Source: Mesorhizobium sp. SARCC-RB16n (GTDB lineage Bacteria > Pseudomonadota > Alphaproteobacteria > Rhizobiales > Rhizobiaceae). Taken from it: 64,000 nucleotides of DNA. The stretch lies in NCBI RefSeq assembly GCF_008520305.1, contig NZ_ML703277.1, forward strand, positions 1 through 64,000. The letters run 5' to 3'. The notes beneath the pieces were generated by a model, which was not told the origin of the DNA, ran no database searches, and saw nothing but the letters and a program-made list of their open reading frames with translations. The translations under genes and the position numbers were made by a program. This document shows, in pieces, positions 60,966 through 64,000 of this stretch; position 1 is the first letter of the stretch; each line of letters opens with the position of its first letter.

Positions 60966-62071
60966 AGGCCGATCGAGCCCCGATAGATGACGCCGGCGTC
61001 CCGGCGCGGCACGATGCGGCCGATCGGCGTCACCGTCTCGCCGGCTTCCTGCAGCACGGCCGCGACCTGAGCTGCCTGACCCGAAGCGACAGCCAAAATC
61101 ATGCCGACGCCGCAGTTGAAGGTGCGCATCATCTCCTCCGGCGCCACGCCGCCGGTCTTGGCCAGCCACGAGAACACGGGTGGCACGTCGATGGCTTCGA
61201 GATCAAGCTCGGCCGAAAAATCCTTGGGCAGCACGCGCGGAATGTTTTCCGGGAAGCCGCCGCCAGTGATGTGGGCCAGCGCTTTTATGCCATGCGTGTT
61301 GCGGATCGCCTTGAGGAGCGATTTCACATAGATGCGGGTCGGCTCGAGCAGCGCCTCGGCCAGCGTCGCCTCGTCGTTGAACGGCGCCGGATCGCTCCAC
61401 GCCAGGCCGCTCGCGGCAACGATGCGGCGCACCAGGGAAAAGCCGTTGGAATGGAGGCCGGAAGAGGCAAGGCCGAGCAGCACATCGCCTTCGACGATGT
61501 CGTCGGTAGGCAAAAGCTGCCCGCGTTCGGCCGCGCCCACCGCAAAGCCGGCAAGGTCGTAGTCCTTGCCGTGATACATGCCGGGCATTTCGGCGGTCTC
61601 GCCGCCGATCAGCGCGCAGCCGGCCTGGCGGCAACCCTGCGCGATGCCGCCGACGATCGCGGCACCTTGTTCGGGATCGAGTTTGCCGGTGGCGAAATAG
61701 TCGAGGAAGAACAGCGGTTCCGCGCCCTGCACGACGATGTCGTTGACGCACATGGCGACAAGGTCGATGCCGATCGTGTCGTGCTTGCCGGCATCGATGG
61801 CGATCTTGAGCTTGGTGCCGACGCCATCATTGGCGGCGACCAGCACCGGATCGGTGAAACCGGCTGCCTTCAGGTCGAACAGGCCGCCGAAGCCGCCGAT
61901 CTCGCCATCCGCGCCTGGTCGGCGCGTCGCGCGCACCAGCGGCTTGATCTTCTCCACCATAAGATTGCCGGCATCGATGTCGACGCCGGCCTCGGCATAG
62001 GTGAGCCCGTTTCTGCGCTTGGCCGTTTTGTTCTGGCCCGTTTTGTGCTGGCCGGTTTCGCGCTTGCTCAT
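60962..62071 (-). CDS. purM: Phosphoribosylformylglycinamidine cyclo-ligase
   Basis: AIR synthetase, fifth step of purine synthesis, cytoplasmic. The 369-residue protein has [12 protein letters not shown] near 69-80, [19 protein letters not shown] near 101-119, [11 protein letters not shown] near 144-154 and the C-terminal [12 protein letters not shown] Lys/Thr/Gln-rich N-terminus with two short repeats ([12 protein letters not shown]) precedes the catalytic domain. ATG at 62071 is used; the longer frame upstream would add non-homologous sequence. It stops within the purN ATG (ATGA). Confidence 0.95.
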   Translation of the reverse strand: MSKRETGQHKTGQNKTAKRRNGLTYAEAGVDIDAGNLMVEKIKPLVRATRRPGADGEIGGFGGLFDLKAAGFTDPVLVAANDGVGTKLKIAIDAGKHDTIGIDLVAMCVNDIVVQGAEPLFFLDYFATGKLDPEQGAAIVGGIAQGCRQAGCALIGGETAEMPGMYHGKDYDLAGFAVGAAERGQLLPTDDIVEGDVLLGLASSGLHSNGFSLVRRIVAASGLAWSDPAPFNDEATLAEALLEPTRIYVKSLLKAIRNTHGIKALAHITGGGFPENIPRVLPKDFSAELDLEAIDVPPVFSWLAKTGGVAPEEMMRTFNCGVGMILAVASGQAAQVAAVLQEAGETVTPIGRIVPRRDAGVIYRGSIGL

Positions 62072-62281
62072 CGCAATGTTCCTGCTCGTTTGCGGGCTCT
62101 TCGCATGAACGGTTTCGGTCCGCAAGGATAACGGCCGAACCGGGCGCCGTTTGGCCCGACAAAAGCGTGGATAGCCGGGGCATTGCACACTGCGTCTGCT
62201 GCCGGCCCAGCCTGCTTCTCCCTTGCCTCGGTCCTCCATCTCCCTCATCTATTTCAGGGCATAATACGGCGGGACAATGCC

Positions 62282-62836
62282 TTGACCATCCCCAACCTGA
62301 TCACCATCCTGCGCCTTGTCCTGGTGCCTGCCTTGGTGCTGGCCATGTTGCAGGCGCGCTGGGACTGGGCTTTTGCCGGCTTCGTCGTTGCCGGCATTTC
62401 CGACGGTGTCGACGGTTTCATCGCCCGCCGCTTCAACCAGCAATCCAGGTTAGGCGCCTATCTCGATCCGTTCGCCGACAAGCTGCTGCTGGTTTCGGTG
62501 TTCGTCGTCATGGGCTTCATCGCGCAGTTGCCGCTTTGGCTGGTCGTCACCATGGTGTCGCGCGATGCGCTGATCGTCTGCGCGGTCCTGCTGTCCACGG
62601 TGATGGCTCATCCAGTCGAGATAAAACCGTTTCTGGTGTCGAAGGCCAATACCGCCATCCAGATCGTGCTGGCGGCGGTTGTGCTGGGGGAACTCGCCTT
62701 TGCCGTGCACCTCGACCCTCTGCGGCCAGCCCTCATATTGCTGTCCGGGGTCTTGACCGTGACTTCGGCCGCGGCCTATCTCGTGGCTTGGCTGAGGCAT
62801 ATGAGCGGCTATGGCGAAGGCGGTAAATCAGGCTGA
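62282..62836 (+). CDS. CDP-alcohol phosphatidyltransferase family protein
   Basis: A membrane enzyme of about 184 residues with the CDP-alcohol motif DGVDGFIARR-LGAYLDPFADK and about five helices. It is a second member besides pgsA, so it may make cardiolipin, another phospholipid, or be a PgsA-like paralogue. The start is uncertain: TTG at 62282 (MTIPNLITILRL) gives the family N-terminus; ATG at 62183 would add 33 residues of non-family sequence. Its last 26 bases overlap the downstream permease, which suggests coupling. The divergent purM-purN pair is on the other strand. Confidence 0.85.
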   Translation: MTIPNLITILRLVLVPALVLAMLQARWDWAFAGFVVAGISDGVDGFIARRFNQQSRLGAYLDPFADKLLLVSVFVVMGFIAQLPLWLVVTMVSRDALIVCAVLLSTVMAHPVEIKPFLVSKANTAIQIVLAAVVLGELAFAVHLDPLRPALILLSGVLTVTSAAAYLVAWLRHMSGYGEGGKSG

Positions 62837-64000
62837 CAAGCCCATCGACAGCAAGGCTGCCCGCAAGCCGGCCGCCCGCAAAGCGGTGGCGCGGGGCAAG
62901 GCCGCCGATGACCAGATCGTCGTCGTGCCGGCCGGCGAGACGGCGGCGGAGGCCGAGGCGTCGTCCACGTTCCACCGGCAGATCTTCTTCTGGCTGGCGG
63001 GTGCCGCGATCCTGGCGCTTTTTCTTTATGTCTTCAGCGCCATCCTGCTGCCCTTCGTCGCCGGCATGGTGCTTGCCTATTTCCTCGATCCGGTCGCCGA
63101 CCGCCTGCAGCGGCTTGGCCTCAGCCGCTTCATGGCGACGGTGGTCATCCTCATCACCTTCCTCATCGTGCTGGTGCTGGCCTTCGTCATCCTCATTCCG
63201 GTGCTGGCGACGCAGATGGCCGATTTCGCCGGCAAGCTGCCAGAGTACCTGACCCGGTTGCAAAGCCTGATCACCTCCTTTGATCCGAAATGGCTGGAGC
63301 AGAGATTCGGCGTCAACGCCAACGGCCTGCGCGACGGGCTGAATTCGCTGCTGACCTCCGGCTTCGGTCTGATAACCACGGTCTTCACCTCCCTGTGGAG
63401 CTCCGGCTTGGCGCTGGTCTCGGTGGTCAGCCTGTTCGTGGTCACGCCGGTCGTCGCTTTTTACATGCTGCTGGACTGGGATCGCATGGTGGCGATCATC
63501 GACAGCTGGGTGCCGCGCGACAACGTCGCGACGGTGCGCGCGATTGCGCGCGATATCAACACCGCTACCGCCGGCTTCGTGCGCGGCCAGGGCACGCTGT
63601 GCCTTGTCCTGGGCGCCATGTATGCCACCGGCCTGACGCTGACCGGGCTGAATTTCGCCATCCTCATCGGCCTGTTCGCCGGGCTGATCTCCTTCATCCC
63701 CTATGTAGGCTCGTTGACCGGGCTGGTGCTGGCCGTCGGCGTCGCCTTCGTCCAGTTCTGGCCCGACTGGACGATGATCGTCGCCGTCGCCGTGGTCTTC
63801 TTCATCGGCCAGTTCATCGAAGGCAACATCCTGCAGCCCAGGCTGGTCGGCAAGAGCGTCGGCTTGCATCCGGTATGGCTGATGTTCGCGCTGTTTGCCT
63901 TCGGCGCGCTGTTCGGCTTCGTCGGCCTGTTGATTGCCGTGCCGGCTTCGGCGGCGATTGCGGTGCTGGTCCGGTTTGCCATTGCCCGTTATCTCGAATC
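62811..64000 (+). CDS. AI-2E family (PerM) permease, truncated by window end
   Basis: An incomplete gene that leaves the window; 396 codons are present. After a Lys/Ala-rich cytoplasmic N-terminus of about 60 residues (MAKAVNQADKPIDSKAARK...), there are helices such as FFWLAGAAILALFLYVFSAI and ATVVILITFLIVLVLAFVI, then the family segments GTLCLVLGAMYATGLTLTG, FIPYVGSLTGL near 300 and FFIGQFIEGNILQPRLVG near 330. The ATG at 62811 overlaps the upstream gene by 26 bases and has no strong ribosome-binding site, suggesting coupling. Substrates vary in this family. Confidence 0.9.
   Translation, partial: MAKAVNQADKPIDSKAARKPAARKAVARGKAADDQIVVVPAGETAAEAEASSTFHRQIFFWLAGAAILALFLYVFSAILLPFVAGMVLAYFLDPVADRLQRLGLSRFMATVVILITFLIVLVLAFVILIPVLATQMADFAGKLPEYLTRLQSLITSFDPKWLEQRFGVNANGLRDGLNSLLTSGFGLITTVFTSLWSSGLALVSVVSLFVVTPVVAFYMLLDWDRMVAIIDSWVPRDNVATVRAIARDINTATAGFVRGQGTLCLVLGAMYATGLTLTGLNFAILIGLFAGLISFIPYVGSLTGLVLAVGVAFVQFWPDWTMIVAVAVVFFIGQFIEGNILQPRLVGKSVGLHPVWLMFALFAFGALFGFVGLLIAVPASAAIAVLVRFAIARYLE

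Noticed and set aside
62733-63869. 378-codon minus-strand frame near the window end
   Set aside because: It is antisense to the AI-2E permease, whose membrane helices and family segments are on the plus strand; the frame is rich in Asp/His/Gln/Arg, as antisense of hydrophobic codons is expected to be.

Overview
The window looks like chromosomal DNA of a high-GC alphaproteobacterium of the order Rhizobiales, most likely Mesorhizobium. Supporting signs are a tandem family of tiny secreted proteins of DUF680 type (a family I associate with Mesorhizobium), a MucR/Ros regulator, Omp25/RopB-type and DUF995 proteins, the rsmA-pdxA-surA-lptD-lptG-lptF and uvrC-pgsA-moaD-moaE gene orders, and dispersed palindromic elements of the sort common in Rhizobiales. 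No rRNA, tRNA, CRISPR array, insertion sequence or prophage was recognised.

Layout. 0-8 kb, minus strand: DUF1330 protein, then an envelope/LPS-export operon read lptF-lptG-lptD-surA-like-pdxA-rsmA with one-base junction overlaps. 8.4-10.4 kb, plus strand: pepA-holC. 10.6-18.2 kb: an accessory polysaccharide locus with two GH26-like secreted glycosidases, a DUF995 protein, a membrane GT2 polysaccharide synthase, galE and a UDP-xylose-synthase-like gene whose 3' end is frameshifted; AT-rich non-coding DNA and a small lipoprotein gene follow. 18.5-25 kb: a CxxC carboxymuconolactone-decarboxylase-like protein divergent from its probable TetR regulator across two matching operators, rlmJ, small exported proteins, a winged-helix regulator, a histone-H1-like Lys/Ala protein, a GST and an Omp25-type protein.

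25.4-33.7 kb: housekeeping genes (SDR, uvrC, pgsA, moaD, moaE, ndk) with small accessory genes. 33.7-38 kb: GNAT, a LysR divergent from a putative Fe(II)/2OG oxygenase and an EamA exporter, a 67-residue protein and mucR. 38-43.5 kb: ABC-F ATPase, molybdopterin oxidoreductase, flavin monooxygenase. 43.5-47.8 kb: an Lrp regulator divergent from a three-gene operon (diaminopropionate ammonia-lyase and two M20 hydrolases). 48-56.6 kb: UvrD-type helicase, dapB, a NitT/TauT-type ABC importer and, convergently, a TctD/TctE-like two-component system bounded by short tandem duplications. 56.8-58.7 kb: four DUF680 paralogues in duplicated cassettes. 58.8-64 kb: phosphohistidine phosphatase, a ParDE pair, purN-purM, a second CDP-alcohol phosphatidyltransferase and an AI-2E/PerM permease that runs off the end.

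The best candidate for an undescribed system is the polysaccharide locus at 10.6-17.4 kb. It combines a GT2 synthase with an altered QxxRW motif, two GH26-like enzymes, nucleotide-sugar enzymes, a ribosome-binding site buried in a perfect hairpin, and a frameshift that has broken one of two ATGA couplings. Product and function are inferred from sequence reading alone; no searches were run.
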